Shown in pieces: positions 1 to 13,500 of a stretch of 64,000 nt of DNA. The notes under the pieces were generated by a model. It worked only from the letters and a program-made list of their open reading frames with translations, was not told the origin of the DNA and made no database searches. Source of the DNA: Sarcocystis neurona. Its lineage: Eukaryota > Apicomplexa > Conoidasida > Eucoccidiorida > Sarcocystidae. The position numbers and the translations under genes are program-made. Within the stretch, counting starts at the first letter, position 1. Each line of letters starts with the position of its first letter. The stretch spans positions 1,267,186 to 1,331,185 of the forward strand of contig KL647292.1 of the NCBI GenBank assembly GCA_000727475.1, written 5' to 3'.

Positions 1-409
1 ACTCGGTGACGTCTTTGGCGTCTTGTTGCGTCTCCCCTCCTTCTCGGGAATCTTCCGCCTTCGCTTGTGGCGACTTCTTCTCTTCGGCATCGTCATTAGT
101 TGCTGCCATCTTACTAGAACCAGTGCGAGTCGGAGGCCCGGCTTTTTTTTCTGTGGATCCGGATCTCACAGGTTTCAACGACTCCTTAGCGAAAACATCT
201 TCAGACACCTCCTGCGATTTCTTCAAACTTACTCTTCTCGAAACAAGTTCTTTCTTCTCCCTTTCCTCGTCAGCGGCTCGGGGTAATCCGACGTTCGACG
301 TACCCGCTTCTTTGTCGGCGGCGGACCCTCCAGGCTGTTTTTCTGTTTCTGCCGCTCTCGAGCCACCGGCGCGGGAGGCGGACTGGCCTTTGCCGCTTTT
401 TCGCGCCAT
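1..409 (-). CDS. Partial Lys/Glu-rich hypothetical protein, N-terminal end
   Basis: Read on the minus strand from an ATG at 409, an open frame of 136 codons runs to the window edge without a stop, so the C-terminus is missing. It begins MARKSGKG and is hydrophilic and low in complexity, rich in Lys, Glu, Ala, Ser and Gly with almost no aromatics. I see no signal peptide, membrane segment or known domain. A consensus splice donor (AAGA then GTAAGT) lies at about position 232 and falls in phase 0, so the coding exon could end there even though the frame stays open. The composition would fit a nuclear or nucleolar protein, but no function can be named. The next gene upstream on this strand, the KDEL receptor, is 6.5 kb away. 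Confidence 0.45.
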   Translation of the reverse strand, partial: MARKSGKGQSASRAGGSRAAETEKQPGGSAADKEAGTSNVGLPRAADEEREKKELVSRRVSLKKSQEVSEDVFAKESLKPVRSGSTEKKAGPPTRTGSSKMAATNDDAEEKKSPQAKAEDSREGGETQQDAKDVTE

Positions 410-3400
410 CGTAGTTATACTTTTTCATTGAGTGTCCAACTGCGGCACTCTGCGTAGACCCGAGAGGACAGCATTACGAAGTGAGAATTTCGAATTAAAT
501 GCGTAGGCCTCGTTAATATACGCACACGTGTATTCGGGAAAGAACAAGGAGGAATTCTCACGATGTGCGGGGGGAAAAATCACTGCACAATTCACACGTT
601 ACCCAAGACGGGCAAAACCAATTTCACTTGATGTACAGTGTGCGATTATAGTGTATCACGTTATAAGGGAAAGCCCGCCCAACTGCGCATACGGCAAAAG
701 ACGTACCAGCTTCTCTACCTTAAAATATATGTATATAGAACAACGGACACTTTAAAATTTTCCCGTCGGTCTTCTTCATATGGGTACGCATCGGCGTATG
801 AAAAGAGAGTCTGAAAGGCTGTCAAGTCAGAGTGGGTACGCCACAGTATATACACAGATCTACATGTAGAAAGCGTGTGAAAAAAGTTGTCCAGTTTTAA
901 TAGGCATGCCACGATACAAAAGTGAGAGCATGGAAACGTTATTACGAGAAACGGAAGTTTCGCATCATTTGGGACATGCGAGATAACCTCACCATCTTTT
1001 TCAGCATATATCTTGTTAAATAGTCTGTGGCTGGATACCAGCATTACTTCTCAGAGCCAGCAAAATCTACTCTGTGAAACAGACACTGCTTTGCACACTT
1101 TCTACCTGCGTAGCACTTCAAAGTATTCCTTCGACGCCGAATCCCGTATGACAGGATGCCACAGTGGTTTGTCCTCGCAGCCTCGCCCTTGGAGGAATTG
1201 CTACCTTTCCTACCCCTAATGAAGAAACGGCACTATCTCAGAGACTTGGCGCGCAGCTCGGCACAGCGTCATCTGGGCGTCGGCAACAAGTATGTGGAGG
1301 CCAGGGAACTTCACTTTTTGAACCTATACGGCGCGGATACGCGTCTTGGGTTATAAGATCCGGGTTGATATCTCCCCCTTTCAGCGCTACACTTAGGTCC
1401 GTGTTAGCTGAAAGTGCGCTACAGCCACCGAAGGTTAAGTGGGTCAGCAGGTCAGACATGCTTCATCGGCGCTACACGGTGACTTACTTGTTAAACCACT
1501 CCACACGCACCGTGTTACGTGACGTGTAGCGCCAGAAGTTCAAGAACAAGGACACGGTGGTGTCTATTTCAAAGGGAAAAAGCCGCCGAAGAAAAGACGA
1601 GGTGTGGAAAATCTAGATGGCTGCTCCCCCCTCCCAAACTGGGTGTCGTTTTCAAACTGGCAGCTGGTCACGCTACGCGTACACGCTGCCCCGGGCGTGC
1701 GGAGGCACGAGGGAAGGGGCACTCAAGTCTATCCCAAATGGCTTTCGAAAGTTTTGTCATACTCATCAGCTTGTGCCACGTGAAATGTCTTCTTATCTTC
1801 TCTAGAAGGTGATCGCAACTACTCCTAGCTTGCCACGAACTCGAGGCTGTAGCGTTGCGGCCGGACGACTAGCTAGGGTCGATGCTCCCGGTTGTGCAGC
1901 TGTCGTCGCGAAACCGAAACTAGCGTTGGTAAGCTTCCACTGCAGTCATTCCGTGGTCCCAGTTCATGTTTTTTTTCCTACCGCAATATCTGGCGAGTAC
2001 TAGCAGCTCAGCAGACTTGGTAAATCATCTGGCGCACAAAGTTTGACGATGGCGCGTCGGTGACGGATAATGCGTTCCCCTGGTGTGCAGGCACGGCCCC
2101 GCTGTTCTACACACCCGTAGATCCGTACGATGTGCATCTGTAGCTAGGTTTGGGGGGGTTTCTTCAGATTCATAGAGGTTTATATATCCACAAGCGGCTA
2201 CCCAGGAGGCAGAGAATATACGGCCCTACTTGGGACCCACTAATATACCTGGGAGAAGTAGGGATACTGTGTGATGGAAGGCGTCGGGGTTTAGCATCGA
2301 ACTGTCCCGTCTGCGTTCTATATACGAAACGGGTGGACAGAAGGATTATGGCGCTGGCGGACCGTTACGTAGCAGTAGCCGCTGCGGGCGGAAGATATGC
2401 GAACTCGATGCTTCAGAAATGGATTGAGGTTGACCAAGTTGTGGAAGGTCAAATTGTCTGTACGGAGGCCCTTACAGCCTCCGCTCTCTCTGCTGTTGTC
2501 TATATACGGAATATCCTCCTATGCGGATCTAGTGTGAAAAGTATATGGCACTGGATTAATATCGGGTGTCTTCGTCACGTGAAGGAACGCACGACGAACA
2601 CCCATTGCGAGATACAAGATTTGCTTCAACATAAATTTTTATGTGTCTCATCGATAGCATGAACAATGCGCACGCCTGCCAGCGTACCGCTGTCCGGCAG
2701 TAGATGTACTCCGATCACCGCGTGCACGAGTCCGGCTTCTTGACTCTGACTAAGGCTTATGCAGCACATGTTTTTCTCCTCGGAACGTAGTCAACAGCTA
2801 CCAGGTGAATGGGGACAGCCAGCCAGCGTACTTGGATATCAGAAGACAGGCAGCCATCAATCAGACCGTCGGACATTCCACCCACGTATGTCTGTGGCTT
2901 TAGAGATGAACGACAGCGAGCACCTGTGTGGACTTCATCACGATTATCTGCGGCGTTCCGTTAAGAAGTGAATTGTCCGCGCCCAGCTCAGCCACAAAGG
3001 ATCGTTGACCAGGAATGCTGACGAAAGCATAGCTGAGGCAGGCCTGGACGCTGCTTGCCGTTGCGTAGTCACCGGCTCCAGGTATATGGTTTGTGTGAGT
3101 TCCTCTTCCACGCTGCAGCTGCAGGGACGGATACATACAGGAACCGGGCTTCCACAGATTCAAACAAGGACGAGGTGGTAACAAAGTGGAAAAGCGAGTG
3201 TCCGTTGTAGAACGACTAACCTTGGCGGATCATTGTAAGCAGGGAATGTCGACCTTGGTACAGTTTCTCAGCGGTGTACTACCGGGGTCGAGATTGTCCC
3301 CTAAATAATGTATCAGCTGTGTACAGTCAGGTCCAGCACCTCGGCGTGGGCAGTGTATATGTGTATCTCTGGAAAGTGAACCTACTTTGCTAAATCGAGG

Positions 3401-6400
3401 CTTTGCTACACCTGCGCCTTTGCATTAAACGCGAATAAAACTAGTGCCATCAACACATACACAAATCCATAAATATGGATACGTCTCGAGGATACTAATG
3501 TACGCGACTTGACCAATACGTACATTTGCCTCAAAACCTGGCCCTACGCTTCGGATACACAACTATAAAACGGATACGAAAATAGGTGGTATATGCCATG
3601 GTGCGCCTCCCTCATGTACAGAGTACTTTCTCCAACGCGCCGCAGCTGCAGATATATATACACACATATATTTCTATATCTATATTTACGTGTGTTTTGT
3701 CCGCACTGAGTGCTCAAGTGTTTGTGACACGCAACCCTTGACACTCTGCAGTCAAGCTCACCGCTCCTTACCCTTCATGTGTCGAAAAGTTTGCAGCTCA
3801 CTACGTGCGCTTAACTATAGTATTGCAGCTTAGCAGCTGCGATGAACTGCTATCACCCAAAAGTGTCCGTCTTGAGGGCTCTAGTTGCTATTGATGGAAC
3901 GAGGAGCCGGGTGCACCTACACACACGCATACACGTGTATCTTTTATGTATGTGTGAAAACGTACCTGTGTAGGGGTCTGGAATGTGCATACATACAGGT
4001 GTGTGTAAGTGTACACACATGCGTAGCGATATATATATTTGTGTGGTTGAGGGTGTGTATACTTCGTCATTTTGCCTGTCTGCAGGTAAATGCACACGGG
4101 CGGCGGGCGTGGGCGTCACGCGTCTTGGTGGCGCAGCCGACTAAGGGACGCATACGCATTATCCCCGTCTCCCACCAAACGCGGCCAACACTATATTCTT
4201 TGACAACACCAACGCCGGCGGTCCTGTCCATCTCCACAATGTTGAACAACAAAAGTACTAACCTCCTTCCACTCGGTCACGCCCTTCAGTGGCGGCAGTG
4301 GGGTTCCTGAACGATAAGTTGGATTACTCAGGCAGGATATGGCAGAGAGAAACTGGTAGTGGTCCAGATTCATGCGTATATAAACCTGTTGAAGATTCAG
4401 ATGTATGACACTCTCTTAAAGTGTCGAAATCAACCAGGAGAATGCCGAGTTTTCCCGTTGCACCCACATGCATGTACACGAACGCACCTGTACGAAGTAG
4501 ATAGGCACGTCCCTCTGGAAGGCAACACCCACAGGCAGCTACACTTGGATGTGTCCACCTATGCCATGTACTTGGGTATATATACATAGATGTATACGTA
4601 AATGCAGGCATGCAGTTACAAGTGCTATATACACAATTTACAGGTACATTCGCACCGCCACCGCCGAGGGCTCTGGCGCCCAAAGCCATGGGTGTACCCT
4701 GGATCGGCTACGAGACGTAATGGATGTAGCAGTGTCTCTGAGTGTGACTGAGTTTGTCGGAATTTATTGGCGTTTCTATTCTAGCAGGAATGCTGCTGCT
4801 ACTATTGATGGGGTCTGAGTCGCACAGACGAGTGAGGCTTACGGCCACGAGGACGCACGATGGCTCGGTTCCCCATCGAAAACGACAACAACGACAACTG
4901 ATGTTTTGGAGCGCTCGTCTTCAGGTGCCCTTTCAGGAGCCGGAGGTGGCACCCTAAAAAGAGAAAGTGTTCGTGATGCCTCGGTCTTCAAAGGAAAGCA
5001 TACGGGGAGCGGCTCTGAGTGCGCAGCCTCGTGACACGGGGAGAATGGGGCTGTTCTTTACCCGTCTCTCCGTCTGCACCGCTCAGACAGTTATGTGTCA
5101 ACGCTTCCTCCTTACAAGGGTAGGATGATCGCTTATACATTTGGCCATCTATGGATATTTACTTCGCCCCACGTATAAGGAAGTAGCCAGGTGTGGCCGC
5201 AAGGGTGCGTTGCAGTGGCGTTCTACGTTATTTGTCTCCATTGCAAGCGCACCGCTGCCAGCTGTTCAACCAGGGAATGTGACCGGCGATCAACTGCCGT
5301 AGTTCGTCTCCGCTTACCACTCTTCGGACTACAAAGCCACTGCCACACAGTGAACCCTTGCCTGTATGCTCAGCAAACATCACGACACCTTTCCATAGGA
5401 GGACTACTGACGTTTTGCCCCGTGCTTTATCTTCCTTTACTTCTGTTGAAGATGCTACACGTACCTCCGGATTACACCGTATCTCCACAAACACACGTTC
5501 TTCCCTAGTGCTTTCAGCAGGGCGCCTTCTCAACCCTTACAGCACACACGGAAGTACCAGGACTTGCGTGACTTCTTGTGCGTGCACAGACATATATGTC
5601 TAAATATTGGTCTGTAAATACAAATACACAAGTATATAAACTTGCTTTTCCTTATCCGTGCTACTACGATAATAACGGAAATTGCCTGTAATGTCGAAAA
5701 TTGCCTGCTGCTTCACTTGCACTACTTGCTTCACCCGACAAGCGCTCCATAGTCAAGCACGTAGATGGGCCTATACGAGGTGGTGCATCATTCGTGTACT
5801 CGGACGTACTTACATGTGTGCAACTCTGCGCGGTGTCCCTCAGTGCGAAAATGTGCTGTCAATTTAAGTGCAACTGGAAACTGTACTGCGCCACGTTTTC
5901 GGAACAGATATCCATAACGCTGGATGACTTCTGTCCACGTTGCCTCTCAAAGCACAAGCAGTAACAATCATCATCACAGGTGCGGGTTCACGGGTTTGCT
6001 AATCATGTCGCTCAGCCACTTCCGGGCGACTCACGAGCTTACACCCCTGAAAATATACACGACATACACATTTACTTGCGTGTACACAGGTACATATATG
6101 CATACATGGGATACACTATTTCACACGCGCCCCACTGCCTCTACCATGCGAAACCATCAGAACACACTGCATCTCGCCGTCTTCATTCCTGGATTAGCTG
6201 TGACGCACCTGCCCGTGCCGTCCATTCCTCTCCGCTGGAACCCTTTGTTTCGCCTGTGTCTGTACCCACTCGCGTCCCCGCTCGGTGTACGACATATGCT
6301 TCCCTTGTCCTTCCTTGAGCACCACATCTACACAATCACAACGTTGTACCCTTCCACATGGTGTCTTGAGACGCAGCGTCTTCCCTGTACCCGTCTCTGT

Positions 6401-6904
6401 TCAACGCGCTGACAGCTTTGAAAGTTCCAAATAAATGTCGCTGTTTTGACGGTCTTCGTTTGCGGCTTTACCCGTCCGGCACTATGCCTCCCGTGTGGTT
6501 TCTTTGTCTCATCGGTTCCCAGTTCTGGACAACAAGCACGTAAGCGTCTGCTTTGTCTGCGATGGGCACCACTTGCACGAACTACCTGTTTTTTCCACTT
6601 ACCCCTTTCCCATGCTGCTGTAGTGGTAGCTGCCTACGCCATCATACACTGGAACGCTTCCCTTTCTCTCATTTTCGTGTAGTATACGGACGTGCGTGGA
6701 GCTCTGTATGGTTGCCTTGACTTGTCTGCTTGTGCATGGTAAATGACTCTTCCTATCGTTTTGCAGACCAGTGGCTTTCAACCTACCGCCGTCCTCTTCC
6801 CTTTTGTCCGAGCACATATACTTAGCACGCGTACCACAGTACCCGAGTTCCCGTGAGCTGCGCGCAGTTCCTAAAACTGGTGCTGCCGCTTTGTCCAGCT
6901 CTGT
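410..6904. other. Unique intergenic DNA, no supported gene
   Basis: This 6.5-kb stretch has balanced base composition and few simple repeats; there is a short CA/TA-rich patch near 3640-4060. Short open frames occur on both strands (longest 170 codons, plus strand, 2150-2662), but none shows a recognisable motif, codon bias or splice context. It presumably contains the 3' flank of the KDEL receptor and the promoter of the left-edge gene, both on the minus strand. I see no tRNA or rRNA. Confidence 0.4.
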
Positions 6905-7576
6905 TTACACTTCAGTGTGGACAGGAAGAACGAGTTTTTGGCCGTACCACTTGCTAAGGGCATAGTAATAGAAGAAGTCGACGTAAAGAGCCGTCTGCAT
7001 CACTCCCGCCGTCCACCCTACGTAGTTCACATACGGGGGAGTCTCGGTGAAGTACCGATGTACCCAGTTCAAAATATAGAAAAAACGGTAAGCCCCCAGT
7101 GCGGCGACGTAGTTGCCCGTGAGATTTTCAACTTCTCTCATCTGCTGAAGTAGCACTGCCTGCGGTATGATGGCTACCGATTCCAGCCAGATGCTGAATG
7201 TCCAGAGAATTTCTCCCACATTCCATGCCTGAGCCGTGAAGATCGAAAGCACGACGCACGGTGGAATTAAGTATTTCTCGTATGGGAAGGAATCTGCTCG
7301 GCGATCGTATGTCTGCGATATCGGTGGTTTAAAACGTATAAGGTATATTGTGTACCCTGTGGCTGCAATGTAAAACAGCTTCATCGCGGAGTTGTAAATT
7401 GACACAAAGTGGTAAGGCATATCCACGTAGCGCGTGCAGAAAACGAGTAAATACATCTCCTGCATGCGGCACGAAATGCCCACACAATTCTTCGAGCGCC
7501 GCAGCTTCAGCAACAGCAAAATCAGCGACAGCAGGTGCAGCATGTCGCCTGACAAGCGGAAGATGTTCATTGCCAT
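6905..7576 (-). CDS. ERD2: ER lumen protein-retaining receptor (KDEL/HDEL receptor)
   Basis: This is the seven-helix Golgi/ER receptor that binds C-terminal KDEL-like signals on escaped ER proteins and returns them by COPI vesicles. The 223-residue reading matches family length (about 212 in animals). It opens [11 protein letters not shown], the conserved start of the family. The first ERD2 signature is visible as [18 protein letters not shown] and the second as LESVAIIPQ, following the conserved [12 protein letters not shown] segment; the later NWVHRYF and the aromatic [16 protein letters not shown] tail also fit. The frame is uninterrupted, so no intron is needed. The start is placed at 7576 because homology begins there. 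An in-frame ATG 37 codons upstream (7687) adds a Ser/Arg/Pro-rich stretch not expected in this family and more likely lies in the 5' leader. The second signature ends in Ala where Leu or Ile is usual. Confidence 0.95.
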   Translation of the reverse strand: MAMNIFRLSGDMLHLLSLILLLLKLRRSKNCVGISCRMQEMYLLVFCTRYVDMPYHFVSIYNSAMKLFYIAATGYTIYLIRFKPPISQTYDRRADSFPYEKYLIPPCVVLSIFTAQAWNVGEILWTFSIWLESVAIIPQAVLLQQMREVENLTGNYVAALGAYRFFYILNWVHRYFTETPPYVNYVGWTAGVMQTALYVDFFYYYALSKWYGQKLVLPVHTEV

Positions 7577-10500
7577 TGTGAAACGGCTCTGTATTACGAG
7601 GGGCGGCTGGGCAATCAAAGACGTGCCGAAGACACGCGATGATGAAGAAGGGGAGAGCAGGCGGCCGGCTCTCGAGATACGAGGCACAGGCAGCCGGCGC
7701 CTGAGAGCAAGAAGGTACAGACCGCACGGCTGCAGGTGTCTGTCAGCTTTCTTAGTACGCTTCTAAAGTGGAGGAGAGAAACCACGCGTCTGTCTAACGG
7801 AGGCGACAGAAGAGATGCCTACCGGACGCTCTCCTGACAGCACGTATCATTCTGCTTCTCCACGCAATTTTGTTGAAATAGAATTGTCTTCTTTTCTTTG
7901 AGGTTCTCACTAATTCAAAAAAAATCTCCGCGGTAAACCTTCTAGATATATATGCCTTCTTGCTTGTGCGGCGGTAGCAGAAGTCCTCTATTAGTCAACC
8001 AGCATTCGCTCGCTTGCAGCATGAATACTGCAGACGCACATGCTTACTACCTCTGTGCTTGTCTCCCCTGGCAAAACCACGGCGACAGCCTCTTTTGTAC
8101 CAGAAGACGCAGCACACGCATTTGTTGCTTTCCTTCCTAAAAGACTGCCGGGGAGTTCCCAGTGTTGTTTGTCTCAACGAGATAACGGAGACTATGGGAA
8201 AACACTTTTTCCCGCTCTTCTATACACTGCCGCCGGGTCGCCCGCAGAGTCACTCCGAGAGGGCTAATTATTCCCGTACGCGAGACTGCCGAGCAGCATG
8301 GAGAAGTGAGAACGTGTACGGGGAACTGAACAAAGGGATGTGAACACTTGAAAAGGTGAAAGCGAAAGGAAGACGAGACGCGAACCGGGATGAGGGCAGA
8401 GAGAGGAAATGGAAGCAGGGGACAACGAAGAAGGCGAACGACTGTAACAAGCCAGACGTGGAGAAGAAAGAAAAGAAACAGGTATGCAGACAGTCGTAGG
8501 CCACCGCCAAAACGGGCTACGGAGAAGGAAAACAACAGGAGATTTGCGGGGAATTACTCACGGACGTAGGTGCCGACGAGCGAAGCGAAGACACATAAGA
8601 GAGGATGCAAGAATCAAGGAAAACTCTCCGTGAAAGAGCAACATGCAGCTGCGAGAGAAAAAGAATAGTATGGGAGCAGAACTTAGTCATTCAATATATT
8701 AGAGCTAAACCGCGGGAAAAAGAGGCGGAAAAGGCCGTGAGGATGTGCAGCAGAAGAAACTGTCTCCGACGAACTCCCTGCAGGACACCGAAAACGCGCC
8801 CACGTTGCTGAAGAGAAGAGGACGGCGACGAAACCGAAATCCACAGCAGCTTCTGCCCGGTCGTCTTTCAGTGGAACTGCACCAGCACACACAAGCACAC
8901 ACATACTGAGATGCATGCACAGATACTAAAGATGCGGTCACTTGCATAAGCACACAACGTCACGGGGTCTGACGTACATATATACAAATGCTTAGAAAAT
9001 GGCTTCGAAGAGGATAGGTGCACCCACACACGGACGGGCGAGTCTATACATACGTGTATGTACAAAGAGACGTATACACCAATGCGGCGGAGCAGTTGAC
9101 GCTGACGAACCTCGCCCGGCAACGAAGGTAGCTGACGCTGCGCGTACACACGTCACAAAGAATCACTGAGGTGTATTTCGGCCTCTGTAGACTCACAAAT
9201 ATACACATCTGCTAACTAGTTGATCACCGAGGTGTACTTCTGCCTCTATGGAGTCACTAACTCATACATCTACTCACGAAGACAGTAAAAGCCTACCAGC
9301 ACGCACACTGGTATACAGCAGTCAGAATCCCACATATGTAATCGTCACTGTACAAAATATGCAGGAATCTACGTACCCACGCGGCCGAATACAAACACGA
9401 AATATTCCCTTGCTATGCGGGACCGGTAACAGACATGAATAAACAAGAAGCAAAAATACACGTATACACACCCTCACGCACACGTACACTCACGTAAAGA
9501 TATACACATACGAAGAGAGATCAAGAAACACGCTGCACACGTACGCAAACGCGAGCCCGTTTACCAGAGATTGGAACACAGTCACTACATATATACAAGC
9601 TGAGAGCCTCGGTACACACAGGTACGTACATTTAACTAGGCAGTGCAGACACGTCAACGCAACACTGGCAAGTACATATATATATATATATATATATGTT
9701 AGCTGAATGAGAGTACAAAGAAGCAACGGTGTTGCCCAGCTAGGCGTATATAAGCACCGGACAGTACATGAATCCTGGTTATTGCAGAAGAAGAAATTCT
9801 TGAGCAAAATGGGCACCGCAGTGTGCACACAAGCACATGTGTTGCGCTGTTCACACCCGTGTTCACCTGGACCTACACACGGATATCCACACTTATATGT
9901 TGTATACGTACATATCTGGAGCTCCGTACGATGCAGTATTTACAGTCACAGGTATGTCCATACATATGTACGGCGCACTACATCTGATTAGCCACACCCA
10001 TGTATGCGCACATGTATACAAATGTATATATATATATATATATCTATATATAGGTGTCTTTGAAGAAGAGACGCACACACAGGGTTGGACGTATGCGTGT
10101 GTACACTTCTGATTGTATGTACGTACAAGGACACCTGCATGCAGCGCGGTGTCTCCCCGTTTGTAGATGTACACGTCTATGAATTGACTTTGTTTGCACA
10201 CGTATACACAAACAGGTACGGTTAGATGAAATATGCCCATACGTGAACCGCAGCGTAATTCAAAAATGGTGTGGAAAATGCACAAAGACGTTCTTAGGGA
10301 GGATGGACAGAAGACACACAGATATACACAAAGACCTGTACTGCGTTCACACACACACGCATACAGTAACACATCCCATATATACGAGATCCCCTCTCTC
10401 TCTCGACGTGAGTGGATGCATACGCACATACACATACGGCTCTAGACAGAAATACACGCTCGTTCAGAAATCTACACGTAGGCTCCCCGCGGCCACGTCT

Positions 10501-13500
10501 GTAAGAGTTGAGCAGAGGGTGAAGATGCAGGCGAAAGTAGTGGACGAGAAAAGAACGGGAACCACACGTAGAAATGACACACAGGTAGAAGCTGTGTATC
10601 TCGCAAAGAAAAGGTGGTGCAGATACCCAGCTTCACGAGTTTGTCTGGACACAGACGAGGGGAAAAAAGATCTCCTACACACCGTCTGTCACGAAAAACC
10701 TTGATCCTCTTCTCTTCTGTCACGTAACGCGTATGAATCGAGATGGGATGCCTGATCGAACTATTCCACCTCTCGCACATTCTTACAACAAGAACTCCTC
10801 ATTATTTGCTACGTTGTTTGCCCTACTGCTGGTTTGCACGAAGGGTCTACAGAAAATGATTCTCTCCTGCCTTCTGTTACTACTGAACGCACTACTGGTG
10901 CTGGTGTTACTACCACTACTACTGCTATAATCGACTACTCCTTTTGAGTTGATTCTTGCGGCGACTAGGACCACATTCCACGTTCACACAGATAAGATAT
11001 CTACACGTAAAAAATATGCACATATGTGCACATACACGCTTGTGTATATGGGCGCACACAAATCTGTATAGTACGAGTTCCTCCTGCGTAGGGGTACGTA
11101 ATACGTCTTGCACAACATATCCTCCTCGTATACGACCCAGCTAAATTACCACTACTAATACGACTGATAGACTCTCTGTTATCACTGCTATTATCAAACA
11201 GCAAGTACTACCATAGGCAGGAAATCACTACTACGCGAAGCAACCGGGAAAAACATACCCCTTTGTTTAAAAAGGAAGGGAATGCTTCAGTGCCGATTTT
11301 GGAAGGTGGAGAACTTTGTAAACACAAAAATACACGACTATCGCCGAGAAAATTTAGAGAGACGTGCCAAGCGGTTCAAAGTGACGTCTGATATAAAGAA
11401 GGCGTACATGTTTACAACTGATGGCCCCTCCTGCGCTACGCCTGACAGTACCGACTCAGCACGTGTACAGACAGAACACCAGAACGCATTAGTGGCGCGA
11501 GAGCAGGAAATCTAGTATTCATTCACGAAAGAACCATAGGCTGCCGTACAAGTACCCCTGACGGTTTCAATCAACGCATCTACAATGCTCCACTGTAGTT
11601 GTGTACGCACACGTACACTTACGTACAATTAGAATGCTCCAATGTGCCACATGTATATACAAGCGCGGTCACTGTAATTCATCTGCGTTCTGCCGTTGTT
11701 TGCGGAGACTGCCTACACAAGAACTCCTCGGAACTTTAACGCAGGTACAGCATCATAGTGACAACAGTGTCGACAGCAGCCTAAAGAGGAAAGTGGCGTA
11801 AAAGGAGATATCCTTCACGCGCAACACGGGCGAGAAAAACGTCTGCCATTCGGGAACCAGGAAAAAAGTCCCGCTGTGCGTAACTGTAGATGGTAGGTCC
11901 TTCATTCGGTTGAAGGCGGGAGGAAAAATAGAGGAGGAAGCGAGACGGTGTGGACCCTAGGAGGAGAGCTACCCTCTGCTACACGAGCGCATCATCGGGA
12001 CGAAAATAAATAGAATCCAGGGAGGTGCTCTCAAAAGAGCACAAGTTGGTCTGGGTGCACCGCATGACTGCCAAGGGTCGAGTGTTTGACAAAAATGAGA
12101 GCTGTGGACATAACAGCTCTACAAAGGAACACACAAAAAAGTGCCATCTCTTGCAAACCGCGTACCTTCTTCGAAACGGTATTTTCTTTCGTAAGTGAGA
12201 AAGGCTGCGGGTAAGGCCGTTGGCGGCAGGCACTGCACTACGGTTCTTGCGTTTCGCCGCAGAAGCCGAAAAGAACGGACTGTCGCTTTCCTTCTTTGCT
12301 CCCGTTCGTCTTCTGCTCTACTACTTTGAAATAATGTCTGCGTTTTAATCCGTCCAGTACTGGTGCACTCGACAGGCGGGCGCGGACGAGAGAAAAAACG
12401 AAAGACAAAATCCTGAGGAGTTTCCGAAGGGAGAATAAGACGAAAAATAGCGACGCAAAGAAAGTTATCGCCGTGCTCGCGGAAAATGGACAAAAAGGGG
12501 GGAAATTTTTGCTGAAAAAAGGGTATCGCTGCTGGAAGCACGTTCATGCGTCGAGGACATGGAAGCGTTGCGGTCGGACTGGGGTCTCCGCGCTGCAGTC
12601 GCATCTGGCCAGGCGCGTGAACCCACAGACTCTTACACAGATAACTGTGCGTAGCACAAATACGTAGGTATTCATGTGTATTCGTACGTATACAGGACTG
12701 CAAAGTAGAAAACTAGATCAAGTGCAAGAACAGTGAACTTCGCGTGGTATCACCACTTCTACTAGTGGCCTCTTACACGTGATTATCCATGGGTCTCCGA
12801 CGGACGTTAGCGCCAAGCCACCGTTCTCCTTTTTTCGTGTATTTTTTTGATACCAGGCTGCGAAGAGGGCAGGTGTCCGTCGAATCGGTAAGATGGGGAA
12901 CAAGAGTGCAGAAGCGGAGGCAAGGGTCGGGGGAACGGGGAGAAAGTGCGGAACATCAGAAACACACAAGATAATTGACGTCCGCCCCGTTTTTCTGCGT
13001 GTCTGTTGGACGACTGCGGCCACGATGACGATGTCTCCCTTCACTTGAGCAAAGGAACGAGGCAGAAGACGGAGGATATATGCAGAATCAGTGGAAAAAA
13101 CTAGCACGAGAAGACAGATTACAGCGTACGGACGGATTTACACAAAAGGCGTCGGTTGCTGCCCCTCTGCGCCCCGCCGCTGGGGATTGCGTGTCTCTAC
13201 CACCTCCAGTATGCATATAAAGATGTGGTCATACACTACCTGTAGGTAATTGCTTTCAGAGGACTACAATTTTGTCATGTAAGCTTAAAAAAGTGCCACG
13301 TAACTCAGTACTAGTGTTTGAAACCTACACACCATGTATGTCCATATATGCCAAAAGTACAAACAACCGGTTTGAAAGGAGGGACCACACACTTTCAACG
13401 TGTAGAGGCATTGATGAACGCACCACACACAGACGTACATTTATGTATATATATATATATCCCTGGTGTAACTCTGATCCACTTGCAAATATAAACGAAC

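Noticed and set aside
2150..2662. 170-codon plus-strand frame
   Set aside because: It has ordinary composition but no motif, no clear initiation context and no homologous family that I recognise.
12119..12703. 194-codon minus-strand frame
   Set aside because: No domain, and it overlaps other open frames in unique DNA; length alone is not enough.
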